A stretch of DNA of 64,000 nt from Bradyrhizobium barranii subsp. apii (GTDB lineage: Bacteria; Pseudomonadota; Alphaproteobacteria; Rhizobiales; Xanthobacteraceae). The position numbers and the translations under genes are program-made. Location: NCBI RefSeq assembly GCF_011516635.5, contig NZ_CP096255.1, forward strand, positions 6,756,501 through 6,820,500. The letters are read 5' to 3'. The notes under the pieces are model-generated. The model did no database searches. It was given only the letters and a program-made list of their open reading frames with translations, and was not told the DNA's origin. Positions 1 through 8,158 of this stretch are shown here, piece by piece (position 1 is the stretch's first letter; every line of letters begins with the position of its first letter).

Positions 1-436
1 GGAACATGATGCTGCTCGGCTTGATATCGTGATGGATCACGTTCTGCCGGTGCAGATCAGCCAGCGCGGCGGCGATCTTCGCGACGAGCTGCCGCGCCTC
101 CTCGTATGGGAGCGGCAGATCGGGCAGCCGCTTGTAGAGCGTGGTCCCGGGAATGCGCTCGATCACGGCGTAGGCCTGGTGCGCGAAGTCGCCGGTGCCG
201 AAACACGAGGGCACGTGCGGCCCGGCGAGCCGCGGCAAGATCATCATCTCCATCTCGAACGAGACGATCGCGGCGGGGTCCTCGCCCTCCGACACCCGCG
301 GAATCTTCATCAGCAGCGGCACGTCGATGCCGGGATGGGTGACGGTCCACAGCGTCGCCATGCCGCCGGCATGGACGCATTCACCGATGGTGTAGCCGTC
401 GATCTCGGCGCCTGATTTGACCAGGGATTGCGGCAT
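1..436 (-). CDS. Serine/threonine protein kinase, N-terminal part (cut by window edge)
   Basis: Translation from ATG at 436 runs off the left edge after 145 codons. It is the N-lobe and start of the C-lobe of a Hanks-type kinase: a glycine-rich loop (HAGGMATLW, about residues 22-30), the ATP-binding lysine in LLMKIP (K44), a helix-C-like FEMEMM segment, and the catalytic loop HHDIKPSS (135-142). The position that is usually Asn in HRDxKPxN is Ser here, so the visible domain is atypical. The start lies 6 nt after the stop of the metallophosphatase gene on the same strand, suggesting a co-transcribed kinase/phosphatase pair. The rest of the kinase and any C-terminal domain lie outside the window. 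Confidence 0.85.
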   Translation of the reverse strand, partial: MPQSLVKSGAEIDGYTIGECVHAGGMATLWTVTHPGIDVPLLMKIPRVSEGEDPAAIVSFEMEMMILPRLAGPHVPSCFGTGDFAHQAYAVIERIPGTTLYKRLPDLPLPYEEARQLVAKIAAALADLHRQNVIHHDIKPSSIMF

Positions 437-442
437 CGGCCT

Positions 443-1183
443 CTAGCGTCCCTGCGACAGCCGGTCGGCGAGCCAGGGCGGCAGGCCGTTCTCGCGAATC
501 TTGTTCGCCGCGCTCGCGATGTCATAGGGCGCGCGGCAATAGGTGATCTGGCACGACACGGTGTCGAACAGCACGAAGGCTGCGGATGGATCGCCATCGC
601 GAGGCTGGCCCACCGAGCCGAGCACGGCCAGCCATTGCCGCCCGCGCAGCAGCGGCACGGAAACGTCGGTCTTGGGCACGAGGCCCGTCATCTTCGCCGT
701 CACCGACATCGAATAGAGCGCCGGGCGATGGATGTGGCCGCAGAAGGTGACATGGGCGGGCGTCGATATCAGGCTCTTGGCGGCATCCGCCGTCGAACGG
801 ACATAGTGCCAGCGCTGCGGGCTCGAGGCCTCCGAGTGGACGTAAAGGCGCTCCTTCTCATCCACCAGCATCGGCAGCTCGGCGAGGAACCGCCGCTGCG
901 CGACGTCGAGCCGCCCGCGCGTCCATTCGATCGCGATCTGCGCCTCCGCATTCATGGCTTCGGTCGTGGTGTTGACCGCCTCGTCATGATTGCCGCGGAC
1001 GGCGATGGCGCCCTCCCGGACCAGACCCATCACGGTATCCACGACCCATTCCGGATCGGCGCCGTAGCCGACGAAATCGCCGAGCAGGACGAACCGCTCC
1101 GCGCCCTTCGCGCGGGCAACCTTCAGGCAGGCCTCGAACGCCTGCCGGTTGCCGTGGATATCCGAGAAGACAGCGAGAAGCAC
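443..1183 (-). CDS. Calcineurin-like metallophosphatase
   Basis: 246 aa. The metal-binding motifs of the metallophosphoesterase family are present in order: DIHGN (D8, H10), GDFVGYGADP (D36), GNHDE (64-68), H116 in YVHSE, and GHIH (149-152). The compact length and the GDFVGYG variant resemble the YfcE/diadenosine-phosphatase-like bacterial group rather than a large periplasmic nucleotidase, and there is no signal peptide, so a cytoplasmic role is likely. The substrate cannot be read from sequence. It sits 6 nt upstream of the Ser/Thr kinase and 117 nt downstream of the channel operon, all on the minus strand, which makes phosphoprotein turnover one possible job (inference). Confidence 0.85.
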   Translation of the reverse strand: MLLAVFSDIHGNRQAFEACLKVARAKGAERFVLLGDFVGYGADPEWVVDTVMGLVREGAIAVRGNHDEAVNTTTEAMNAEAQIAIEWTRGRLDVAQRRFLAELPMLVDEKERLYVHSEASSPQRWHYVRSTADAAKSLISTPAHVTFCGHIHRPALYSMSVTAKMTGLVPKTDVSVPLLRGRQWLAVLGSVGQPRDGDPSAAFVLFDTVSCQITYCRAPYDIASAANKIRENGLPPWLADRLSQGR

Positions 1184-1300
1184 GCACCCTCCACCCCAAA
1201 GGCCTTATCGGAAGCCGATAAGGCCAAATTGAGGGACGTCAAGAAGATGCGCCAGTGCGGGTGCGTTTTCCAGCGTGCCCCTGTCGCGATGGTGAAGAGC

Positions 1301-1906
1301 CTATTGCTCGTCCTTCGGCGGCATCCGGGGCGGCGGAATCGGGGTGAACACCGCTCCTTGCGCGCCGGCGGGTGGTGCCAGGAATTCGCCGGTCGAGGAA
1401 TCGCCGCCGCTGGTCTCCAGAATGGTCTTGGGCGTCACATATTCCCGGACCATGTCGATCAGGCTGCCATCGCCGCCACCGAAATCGGCGGCGCGGCCGC
1501 CTTGCGGATGTCCCAGCGCGATCTCGTTCTCCGCCGCATGGGTCTTGTCGGCCAGTCTGTCATTGTAGGGCACACGAAAGGCGCGCGGGATGCCGCTCGG
1601 CCGATTGTCCTCGTCGAGCTGCTCGACCCAGAGATAGATCGAGCCGGGATCGCCCTCCAGCGAATGCGGCTCGACGATGCGGGCCTTCAGCAGCTTGAAG
1701 GTCGCCGGCAGCCGTTCGGAACTGGCCCAGCCCAGCAGCCCGCGCATCTCGGTGAAGCTGACGACATAGAAGGCGCTGGTCACGACCACCGCGACGGCCT
1801 TCAACGACCAGTGCAGCCGCGCATAGACCAGCACGACCAGCAGCAGCGCGCCGATGACGGCGTAGGCGACCGACAGCGTGAGGATGACCGTTTGCAGGCT
1901 AGTCAC
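1301..1906 (-). CDS. Two-span membrane protein, third gene of ExbB/MotA-like operon
   Basis: 201 aa, family not recognised. Two N-terminal membrane segments are visible (about residues 5-29 and 34-50), followed by a soluble region of roughly 150 residues ending in a Pro-rich tail (PIPPPRMPPKDEQ). The soluble part has an acidic stretch with several Asp/Glu and no obvious enzyme motif. Its ATG at 1906 overlaps the end of the upstream gene (stop 1899-1901) by 8 nt, so the two are probably translationally coupled. The context suggests an accessory subunit of the channel complex encoded just upstream. A real coding gene is likely given the overlap, but the function is unknown. Confidence 0.75.
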   Translation of the reverse strand: MTSLQTVILTLSVAYAVIGALLLVVLVYARLHWSLKAVAVVVTSAFYVVSFTEMRGLLGWASSERLPATFKLLKARIVEPHSLEGDPGSIYLWVEQLDEDNRPSGIPRAFRVPYNDRLADKTHAAENEIALGHPQGGRAADFGGGDGSLIDMVREYVTPKTILETSGGDSSTGEFLAPPAGAQGAVFTPIPPPRMPPKDEQ

Positions 1907-2585
1907 GGCGCACCCTCGTAGCGTTCTTGCTCACGCCGGTCCTCGGGTCCAGATCGGCGCCGTTGCGCCAGCTGCTCCGGAACGTCTCGAGCAGCGATTT
2001 CGGCCTCTGGTCCACATTGACGACCTTGCCTTCCGCATCGATGCGGAACCGCACCGCGGTCTTCTCGTCGCCGGTGTGATCGAGCGTGAACTTGTTGTCG
2101 AAGACCACTTGCGCGGTCGGATTGAGTTTTTGTACCTTCACATTGGCCTGGACCGGCTCGCCCGTCGTCGCCACGAAATGCGAGACGTTGACGGTGTATT
2201 CGCCGGCGACGATACCGCGCACCGTGACGATCTCCTCGCGGATCGGCGAGGCGATCTTCTTGCCGTTGACCATGATGAAGTCGTTGGCCCCGCCCCGGTC
2301 GTCGCGATCGAGCGTGAGGAAGCCGGCTTCGCGGTGGCGATACCAGGCGATGTTGCCGGCGGGATCCTGCACGAACAGGTCGAGATCGTCTGGATGGCTG
2401 TCCGGCCAGTCCAGCGTGATCATGAACTCGGCCTTGGAATCGATCTTGCCGTCCTTGGCATCGGGCGACACCGCGAGGAGCGCGAGGAAGAACAGGAAAG
2501 CGATCACCTGGAGCGCCTTGAACAGCATCACGCCCAGCGGATCGAACGGCTCCTCGCGTGGATAGAGACCAAAGTCATCCATCAT
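1899..2585 (-). CDS. Single-span membrane protein with YfaP/DUF2135-like periplasmic domain
   Basis: 228 aa from the ATG at 2585, chosen because ATG/TGA overlap the stop of the ExbB-like gene in an ATGA arrangement. The open frame extends further upstream, but only by running over that gene. Topology is a short cytoplasmic N-terminus, one membrane span (about 17-40) and a periplasmic beta-rich domain. The segment DDLDLFVQDPAGNIAWY is like the DVDLxVxDPxG signature of YfaP/DUF2135 domains, and GEYTVNVSHF fits its C-terminal strand. The layout is that of ExbD/TolR/MotB partners. An Asp (D15, in PFDPLG) sits at the membrane entrance, where proton-carrying Asp residues occur in that family. Assignment by analogy; no homologue was checked. 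Confidence 0.75.
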   Translation of the reverse strand: MMDDFGLYPREEPFDPLGVMLFKALQVIAFLFFLALLAVSPDAKDGKIDSKAEFMITLDWPDSHPDDLDLFVQDPAGNIAWYRHREAGFLTLDRDDRGGANDFIMVNGKKIASPIREEIVTVRGIVAGEYTVNVSHFVATTGEPVQANVKVQKLNPTAQVVFDNKFTLDHTGDEKTAVRFRIDAEGKVVNVDQRPKSLLETFRSSWRNGADLDPRTGVSKNATRVRRD

Positions 2586-3352
2586 GACGCGGTTCCAGCG
2601 CCTTTGCGCTCCAGCACCGGCGTCACATAGGTCTCGGTCAACACCACAGCATCCGAGAACACCCGCTGGGTCGCGGCATCCAGCATGTAATACTGGATGC
2701 GGACCAGGATCGAGCCGACGAGGCCTGCGAGCGTCGTGTACATCGCGACCGCCATGCCGTCGCTCATCAGCCCCATCGACGAGCGCATCGCGACCTTGTC
2801 GGCGGCGTCCAGCCCCGCGATCGGCGCCAGCATGATGATGAAGCCGATGATGGTGCCGAGCAGGCCGAGCTTCATCAGCGTGTCCGAGACGAAGGCACCG
2901 AAGCCGTTGGAGCCGCGCAGCCGGTCGGCCAGCGTTCGCAGCAGCAGCGTCTGGTCGACCGCCCGGTAGTCCTGCGCGGACGCTTTCGTCACGAGGCTCT
3001 CGATGTGGTCCCGCACCAGCCCGCGTGGCAGCGCGGCCGCGCTGCCGTCGAGCACCTTGCTGCCCCCGGGCGCCGCGAGCACCGCCCGGCACCGCCGCGC
3101 CGCCGCGCCTTCACGGGCGATCGCCCGTGTCCGCAGGAAGCAGTGGCCGCAGGTAAGGACATAGAGCAGCGCGATCACGCTGGAAATGTAGGTGCGGTCG
3201 GAGGTCAGCATCAGGCGGATCAGGCCGAAGCGCCACAGCAGCACGACGGCGAAGATCGACAGCCCGGTGAAGATCATCCAAAACAGCAACGCACTGCGCT
3301 CGGATGGGTCGGCAGCAGACCCCGCGATCGGTCCAATCGTCATCGAACTCAT
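2582..3352 (-). CDS. MotA/TolQ/ExbB-family proton channel protein
   Basis: 256 aa with four hydrophobic segments (about 24-46, 54-74, a third around LGLLGTIIGFIIML and a fourth around LAGLVGSILVRIQYYML), the order and spacing expected of MotA/ExbB/TolQ proteins. The third segment carries the typical GLLGTxxG pattern. The cytoplasmic loop between spans 2 and 3 is about 90 residues. The first gene of a three-gene overlapping operon, it is followed by a single-span YfaP-like partner instead of a classical ExbD/TolR/MotB. No TonB, Tol or flagellar genes are nearby, so this is probably a stator-type energy transducer for an unknown process. Confidence 0.82.
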   Translation of the reverse strand: MSSMTIGPIAGSAADPSERSALLFWMIFTGLSIFAVVLLWRFGLIRLMLTSDRTYISSVIALLYVLTCGHCFLRTRAIAREGAAARRCRAVLAAPGGSKVLDGSAAALPRGLVRDHIESLVTKASAQDYRAVDQTLLLRTLADRLRGSNGFGAFVSDTLMKLGLLGTIIGFIIMLAPIAGLDAADKVAMRSSMGLMSDGMAVAMYTTLAGLVGSILVRIQYYMLDAATQRVFSDAVVLTETYVTPVLERKGAGTAS

Positions 3353-3552
3353 GCTGCACTGCCCCTGGCTTGCAGGGATTGGCCTGCAACGATTCCACCC
3401 CGATTAGATCAAAGCCGCCGCGCGCGGTCCAAAGAGCCATGCCCAATCCGGCTTGGGAAATTTGCCCGAGCTGCAATCCGGCCCAAACCCCGCAATTGGC
3501 AAGGCGCGGCGGCGTTGTTAGGCTGACCTTACCAAACGTTGAGGGTGATCGC

Positions 3553-4922
3553 ATGCGCCTCGTGCTTCAGCTTGTCGCCCGTCTGCTTCTCATTGTCGCG
3601 CTCTGCCTTGGCGCTGCGACCGTCTGGGCCACGTTCGACGCCTATCGCAGCGTCGACCGGGCGACCGCGGCCTCGGCGCAGCGGGTCGCGCAGGCGCTTC
3701 AGGCGCTGTACTGGCACGAGTTCTTGTTGCGCAGCAGCAGAACGCGCGAGCAGCTCTTGCCGGTTCCGGAGTGGCGCACCCTGGAGACGATGAAACTGAT
3801 CTCGCCCGGCGTCTGCGTCGAGTTCCAGCCGGCCATCGCGTTCGAAAGGCCGCTGTGCGGCCAGAGCGTGGGGCTAGGCAAGACGCCGCCGCACTGGTTC
3901 ACCGCGATCGTACCCATCTTCCTCGGCAGCCACGCCGAAGTGATAAGGCCCGTCAGTCCCCGCGCGGCAGCCGCCGGAACGGTCGTCGCGACGCCGGATG
4001 CCGCAGCGGCCATCTCGCTTGCCTGGGAGTATCTCCTCAACGTGGTCGATGTCGCGCTTCTGATGGCGGCGGCGATCGCGCTCTTGGCGTCGCTTGCCAT
4101 CGCGCACGCGCTGGCGCCGGCGCGCACCATCGTCGCCGCGCTCCAGCGCATGGCGCGGGGCCAGTATCGCACGAAACTGCCGCGCTTCCGCTCCATGGAG
4201 CTGGCGATGATCGGCAGCGCCGTCGGCGAGCTCGGCGGCCGGCTGGAGGAAGCCACCGAACAGCGCGCGGCGCTGACAAGGGGCTGATCGAGATCCGTGA
4301 CGACGAACGCCGCGCGCTCGCCCGCGAGCTGCACGACGAGTTCGGCCAAAATCTCTCCGCCATCCTCGCCTTCGCCAACACGATCGAGACAGCAAGCGCG
4401 AAGGAGAGCAAGGATAACGGAATCGCGCAGGACGCGCGCATGATCTCGCAGGCCACCCATCATCTGATGGCCTCGCTGCGCGATGCGCTCAAACGCCTGC
4501 GCAATCCCCTGCCCGAGGAGCTCGGGCTCGAGGCCAGCCTCGTCAATTTGGTGGACAGCTGGCGCTCGCAAAGCGCAGCGCAGCCGACCATCCGGCTCGA
4601 TCTCAGGGGCGACCTCACCGACATCAGCGGCCCGGCCGCCACCACCGCCTATCGCGTGGCGCAGGAATGCCTGACCAACGCACTGCGCCACAGCTCGGCG
4701 CGCGAAATCTCCTTGCGCATCGAGCGGCGCGCCGGTGACGACGACGCGTTACTGATCCGTGTCGAGGACGACGGCGGCGGCGACGCGGCACGCGTGGCGC
4801 AGTCGACCGGCTTCGGTCTCACCGGCATCCGCGAGCGGGTCGCGGCGGCCGGCGGATCGCTGTCGATCCTGCCTGCGCGAGGAGGCCTCAGCGTCGCCGC
4901 CACCATCCCGCTCGCAGCGTGA
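3553..4922 (+). pseudogene. NarL/UhpB-type sensor histidine kinase, frameshifted at a G4 run
   Basis: Two overlapping frames together encode one kinase. Frame 1 starts at ATG 3553: an N-terminal membrane span, a periplasmic region of about 150 residues, a second span near SLAIAHALAPA and a HAMP-like segment, then TGA at 4285-4287. Frame 2 continues without a gap as the HisKA_3 dimerisation domain (ERRALARELHDEFGQ with the phospho-acceptor His), then an HATPase domain with NALRHSS and GFGLTGIRERV. Adding one G to the GGGG run at 4280-4283 restores a single frame (ALTRGLIEIRDDERR). The response regulator starts 7 nt after the kinase stop. Either a real frameshift, a slippage site or a sequencing error; without correction the protein lacks its catalytic half. 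Confidence 0.85.
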
Positions 4923-4929
4923 GGCCGAC

Positions 4930-5580
4930 ATGAGCGAGGTCGCGGCAACAGGCATCTCCGTGCTGCTGGTCGACGATCATCCGATCGTGCGGCAAGGCTA
5001 CCGGCGCGTGCTGGAGAGCCAGGGCGATCTCCATGTCGTGGCGGAAGCCGACAACGCGGCCGACGCCTACGGCGCCTTCAAGGCGCACGACCCTGATGTC
5101 GTCCTGCTGGATATCTCGATGCCCGGCGCGAGCGGGCTGGAGGCGATCCGCAACATCCGCGCGCGCAGCCCGCGGGCGCGCATCCTCGTCTTCACCATGC
5201 ACAACGAGGCCGTGCTGGTGAAAGCCGCCTTCAGCGCCGGCGCCAGCGGCTTCGTCACCAAGAGCAGCGAACCCTCCGCGGTCGTCACCGCGATCCGCAG
5301 CGTTGCGCGCGGCGAGCGCGCCATGAGCGACGACATCGCGCACATTTTGGCCGAGGACAGCCTGTCGGCGGGCTCGGCGCTGGACCAACTGGGTGAGCGC
5401 GAGATCGAGATCCTGCGCCAATTCGCCGGCGGCGCGACGACTGAGCAGATTGCTGCTCATCTCAATCTCAGCGTCAAGACGGTGCAGAACTATCATTATT
5501 TGATCAAGACCAAGACCGGCGCGCGCACCGACGCGCAGCTCGTGCGGCTGGCCGCGAGTTGCGGGCTGACGCGGATCTAG
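4930..5580 (+). CDS. NarL/FixJ-family response regulator
   Basis: 216 aa from ATG 4930, chosen because the receiver domain begins immediately after it and because it follows the kinase stop by 7 nt. Receiver residues: D15/D16, phospho-acceptor D61 in VVLLDISMPG, T89 and K111 in GFVTKSS. The C-terminal LuxR-type helix-turn-helix is visible as LGEREIEILRQFAGGATTEQIA followed by LNLSVKTVQNYHY. It is the partner of the adjacent HisKA_3 kinase; targets are unknown. If the kinase is truly broken, this regulator would be orphaned or served by another kinase. Confidence 0.92.
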   Translation: MSEVAATGISVLLVDDHPIVRQGYRRVLESQGDLHVVAEADNAADAYGAFKAHDPDVVLLDISMPGASGLEAIRNIRARSPRARILVFTMHNEAVLVKAAFSAGASGFVTKSSEPSAVVTAIRSVARGERAMSDDIAHILAEDSLSAGSALDQLGEREIEILRQFAGGATTEQIAAHLNLSVKTVQNYHYLIKTKTGARTDAQLVRLAASCGLTRI

Positions 5581-5798
5581 AGCTTGGCGGCTGGACGCCT
5601 ATCTGGTTCCGGCCGGCCGCCCCAACGAAGGTCTCCAGTCGCTCTCGGATTGTGCTAGGCTCGATCGCAGCCACGGCATCCGGCACGAGACCGCCGGTGG
5701 ATGTCTGTTGGGCTCCGATCTTGACGCGAGCCTCCCGGCTCTTTCGAAGCCGCCCTCGTTCCCGTTGTATGTTTTGCATGACAACAGGAGACGCTTCC

Positions 5799-6830
5799 AT
5801 GAACATCAGGGACAGTCTTCTTGCCGCACTGATCGCCTTCAACGTTTTCGCGACTGGAACCACCGAGAGCGCAGCAGCCGACGCGAAAGACCAGATCACC
5901 ATTCTTTATGACGCCTTCGGCACAAATGACGCGATGACAAAGGACTGGGGTTTTTCCGCCCTTGTCGAAGTCGCGGGAAAACGCATCCTGTTCGACACGG
6001 GTAACGACCCCGAGATCTTCGCGGCAAACGTGAAGGCCAGGGGCGTCAACCTCTCGGACCTCGACTTTGTCGTTCTTTCGCACCGCCACTCCGATCATAT
6101 GGCGGGCTTGTCCTACGTCCTGAGCGTCAATCCGACCGTCAAGATCTACGCGCCGAAGGAAGGATTTGGCATCTACGGCTCTTCGCTGCCTTCCGGCTTC
6201 TTCCGGAAAGACGAGGCCCTGCCACCGGAGATGCGGTACTACGGAGGCAAGCCCCCAGCGGTGATGAAGTTCGGCTCGGCATGGGCCAACGCAAACTTCG
6301 AACTGATCGATCAAACGACCGAGATTGCTCCTGGGATCACACTGATTTCGCTGATCTCCGACGCGCCCGGGACACGAGAACTCAAGGAGCTGTCTCTGGC
6401 CGTCAACACCGCAGAAGGCGTAGTCCTTCTGGTCGGTTGTTCGCACCCCGGAATCGAGCGCATTGTCGAAGCGGCGACCGGTATCAATCCCAGGATTCAT
6501 CTCATCGCGGGCGGATTTCATCTGGTCGTGGCGCCTGACGATGCAATCGCGAAAGTCGTTACCGCTCTCAAGGACAGGTTCAAGGTCGACGCCGTAGCAT
6601 CGGGGCATTGCACCGGTGAGCCGACTTTTGCCGCGCTCAAGAAGGCGTTCGGCGACAGCTATCTCTATGCCGGCCTCGGCACGTCGATTCCGGTTGGAAC
6701 GAGTGGGAATGCCAGACGCGGGGAAGGTCCAACGCTTGACGACCTTGCGACATATCGGAAACTGGCCGGGCGCGAAGACCCGTTCGGCATATTGCGGTCG
6801 CGCAGCCAGCGGTCGGGATCCGCGCTCTAG
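5799..6830 (+). CDS. Secreted metallo-beta-lactamase-fold hydrolase
   Basis: 343 aa from ATG 5799, preceded by AGGAG at 5786-5790; the open frame upstream of this start lacks family features. The N-terminus (about 1-27, ending ESAAA) looks like a Sec signal peptide, so the protein is probably periplasmic. The zinc motif is SHRHSDHMAG (HxHxDH type), with further ligands likely in VGCSHPG and in GGFHLV. The family resembles the 7,8-dihydropterin-6-methyl-4-(beta-D-ribofuranosyl)-aminobenzene-5'-phosphate-synthase-like MBL hydrolases (COG1237). Substrate unknown. No close operon partners. Confidence 0.85.
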   Translation: MNIRDSLLAALIAFNVFATGTTESAAADAKDQITILYDAFGTNDAMTKDWGFSALVEVAGKRILFDTGNDPEIFAANVKARGVNLSDLDFVVLSHRHSDHMAGLSYVLSVNPTVKIYAPKEGFGIYGSSLPSGFFRKDEALPPEMRYYGGKPPAVMKFGSAWANANFELIDQTTEIAPGITLISLISDAPGTRELKELSLAVNTAEGVVLLVGCSHPGIERIVEAATGINPRIHLIAGGFHLVVAPDDAIAKVVTALKDRFKVDAVASGHCTGEPTFAALKKAFGDSYLYAGLGTSIPVGTSGNARRGEGPTLDDLATYRKLAGREDPFGILRSRSQRSGSAL

Positions 6831-6875
6831 CGCGCGCAGTTCGCGCCTTTGTCCAGCGCGTGAGGCGAGCGGAAT

Positions 6876-6901
6876 GGAACCGACACCGTCGCGCTTTGGT
6901 T
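6876..6901 (+). promoter_or_regulatory. Possible EcfG (general stress sigma) promoter
   Basis: GGAAC at 6876-6880 and GGTT at 6898-6901 are 17 nt apart, close to the alphaproteobacterial EcfG consensus GGAAC-N16/17-CGTT (one mismatch in the -10). The predicted start would give a leader of roughly 20 nt before the ATG at 6928. Short motif, so chance is possible. Confidence 0.35.
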
Positions 6902-6927
6902 AGCAGCAGAGTGAAGGGAGTTGCGCC

Positions 6928-7218
6928 ATGAGTAAGGCCATGCACCGAACGGTCGTCGATCCTCCGCTCCTCACCGTGGGCGAACTCATCGACGAACTCT
7001 GCCGCTTGCCGGATACGGCCGTCGTCCACTTCCGCTGCCCCGCACTCGATCAGGAGCTTACATTCTACCGCATTCGGAAGCGGTCGAAGGACGCTGTCGA
7101 AATCGCGGTGAACAGATATCCGGAGAGCCCGCCGGTTGTCCCATCTTCCAACGGAAGGCAATCGACCCACTCGCCTGCCCTGCGCGAGGAGGCCCTTTTG
7201 CACAAGGCGAAAGGCTGA
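6928..7218 (+). CDS. Hypothetical protein, 96 aa
   Basis: Starts at ATG 6928 with a purine-rich Shine-Dalgarno (GAAGGGAG) about 8 nt upstream. Soluble, no signal peptide or membrane span; contains TVGELIDELCRLPD and a VVHFRCPAL segment, then a charged, Pro-rich tail. No family recognised. A possible EcfG-type promoter lies just before it, so it may belong to the general stress regulon. It is separated from the MBL gene by about 100 nt and converges with the TetR gene. Confidence 0.6.
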   Translation: MSKAMHRTVVDPPLLTVGELIDELCRLPDTAVVHFRCPALDQELTFYRIRKRSKDAVEIAVNRYPESPPVVPSSNGRQSTHSPALREEALLHKAKG

Positions 7219-7254
7219 ATCGACAATTACACGCTTTGGCGGGACCGTGTCGGT

Positions 7255-7842
7255 CTAGGCCGCCTTCAACCCGCGCAGCACCAGCGCCAGGGTCGCATCG
7301 ACACGGGCGGGCAGATCGGCGTCCTTCCACTCGTCGGCGTGGGCCGGGTGGTGAAAGCGGACGGTGGCATCGAAGATGGCGCGGGCCGTGGCCTTGACGT
7401 CGCCCACCTCGAACACGCCCTGCTTCACGCCGTCGGTCAGGATCGACGCGATCTGGTCGATCATGGTGTCCTTGTGGCACTTGACGGCGGCGCAAGCCTC
7501 GCGCGCCAGCGTCAGATAGGTGTCGAACATCTCGGGATCGTCGAGCACGCGCGAGCGCTTGGCGGCGAACAGCGTGCGCAGCCAGCGGTCGAGTCGCGCC
7601 GGCGCCGGCCCCTGCTCCTCGGCGATCGCCAGCAACGGCGCGTCGATGCGATCCAGCCAGCGTTTGGCGACGGCCTCGCGCAGCGAGGCCTTGCTCGGGA
7701 AATGGCGATAGACGCTGCCGTGGCTCACATCGAGCGCACGGGCAACGTCAACCACGGTGGCCTTGGCAAGTCCGTAACGCCGCAGAACGTCCTCGGTGAC
7801 TTCGAGGATCCGCTCCGGCGTCAAGATCACGGCTTCATTCAT
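7255..7842 (-). CDS. TetR/AcrR-family transcriptional regulator
   Basis: 195 aa. The N-terminal helix-turn-helix is clear: ILEVTEDVLRRYG, ATVVDVARALDVSHGSVYRHF and PSKASLREAV (about 12-60), which is the TetR signature ending in xYxHFxSK. The C-terminal ligand/dimer region has many aromatic and charged residues but no identifiable ligand class. A perfect 9-6-9 palindrome at 8174-8197 upstream could be its operator (inference); a 33-codon ORF lies between the palindrome and this gene on the same strand, so the regulator may be autoregulated. Target genes are not evident. Confidence 0.88.
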   Translation of the reverse strand: MNEAVILTPERILEVTEDVLRRYGLAKATVVDVARALDVSHGSVYRHFPSKASLREAVAKRWLDRIDAPLLAIAEEQGPAPARLDRWLRTLFAAKRSRVLDDPEMFDTYLTLAREACAAVKCHKDTMIDQIASILTDGVKQGVFEVGDVKATARAIFDATVRFHHPAHADEWKDADLPARVDATLALVLRGLKAA

Positions 7843-7933
7843 GCCAGCACCATGTTCCCGTTGAGGGCTCAGTTACCCGGCGATGGAACTGCTTCCGAAG
7901 CGCCCGTGCCGGTCGTTTCGGAAAGCTCTCGCC

Positions 7934-8035
7934 TTAATGAGGCAGTTTTGCAGCCTGCGCCGCGATCTGGCGCGCAACCAGTAAATTGAGCCAATGCCCA
8001 ATCGTTCCGGTGAAGTTGATGATTTCGGTCGTCAT
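7934..8035 (-). CDS. Possible small protein, 33 aa
   Basis: Short ORF from ATG at 8035 (revcomp CAT 8033-8035) with GGAGA about 10 nt upstream, encoding MTTEIINFTGTIGHWLNLL and an amphipathic Ala/Gln/Lys tail. It lies downstream of a good sigma-70-like minus-strand promoter (TTGAAA-17-TATATC) carrying a palindrome, and ends about 90 nt before the TetR start. The reading frame continues upstream to about 8167, but the start was placed where the ribosome site is. No family recognised; it may be a genuine small protein or a leader peptide, and could also be chance. Confidence 0.4.
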   Translation of the reverse strand: MTTEIINFTGTIGHWLNLLVARQIAAQAAKLPH

Positions 8036-8158
8036 TGTCTTAAGTCTCCATTCGTCCGCGGTCCCCACCTCCTTATGTCCCGCGATCCGCAAGTATTTCG
8101 GACCTCGGGCTCCCCGGGTGGGTCGCCGCGGGACGCCCAATCGGTGCGTCCGAAAACG

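Noticed and set aside
29..415. Plus-strand open frames at the left edge
   Set aside because: They are shadows; the minus-strand reading gives a coherent kinase with catalytic-loop motifs.
428..1921. Long plus-strand open frame over the phosphatase and third membrane gene
   Set aside because: High-GC third-position shadow with low-complexity Arg/Ala/His composition and no family features.
3304..3552. Extended start of the histidine kinase
   Set aside because: The segment overlaps the divergent channel gene and lacks membrane or family features; ATG 3553 begins the first membrane span.
5504..5902. Minus-strand open frame in the gap before the MBL gene
   Set aside because: Overlaps the MBL gene start and response-regulator end; it has no ribosome site and no convincing family match.
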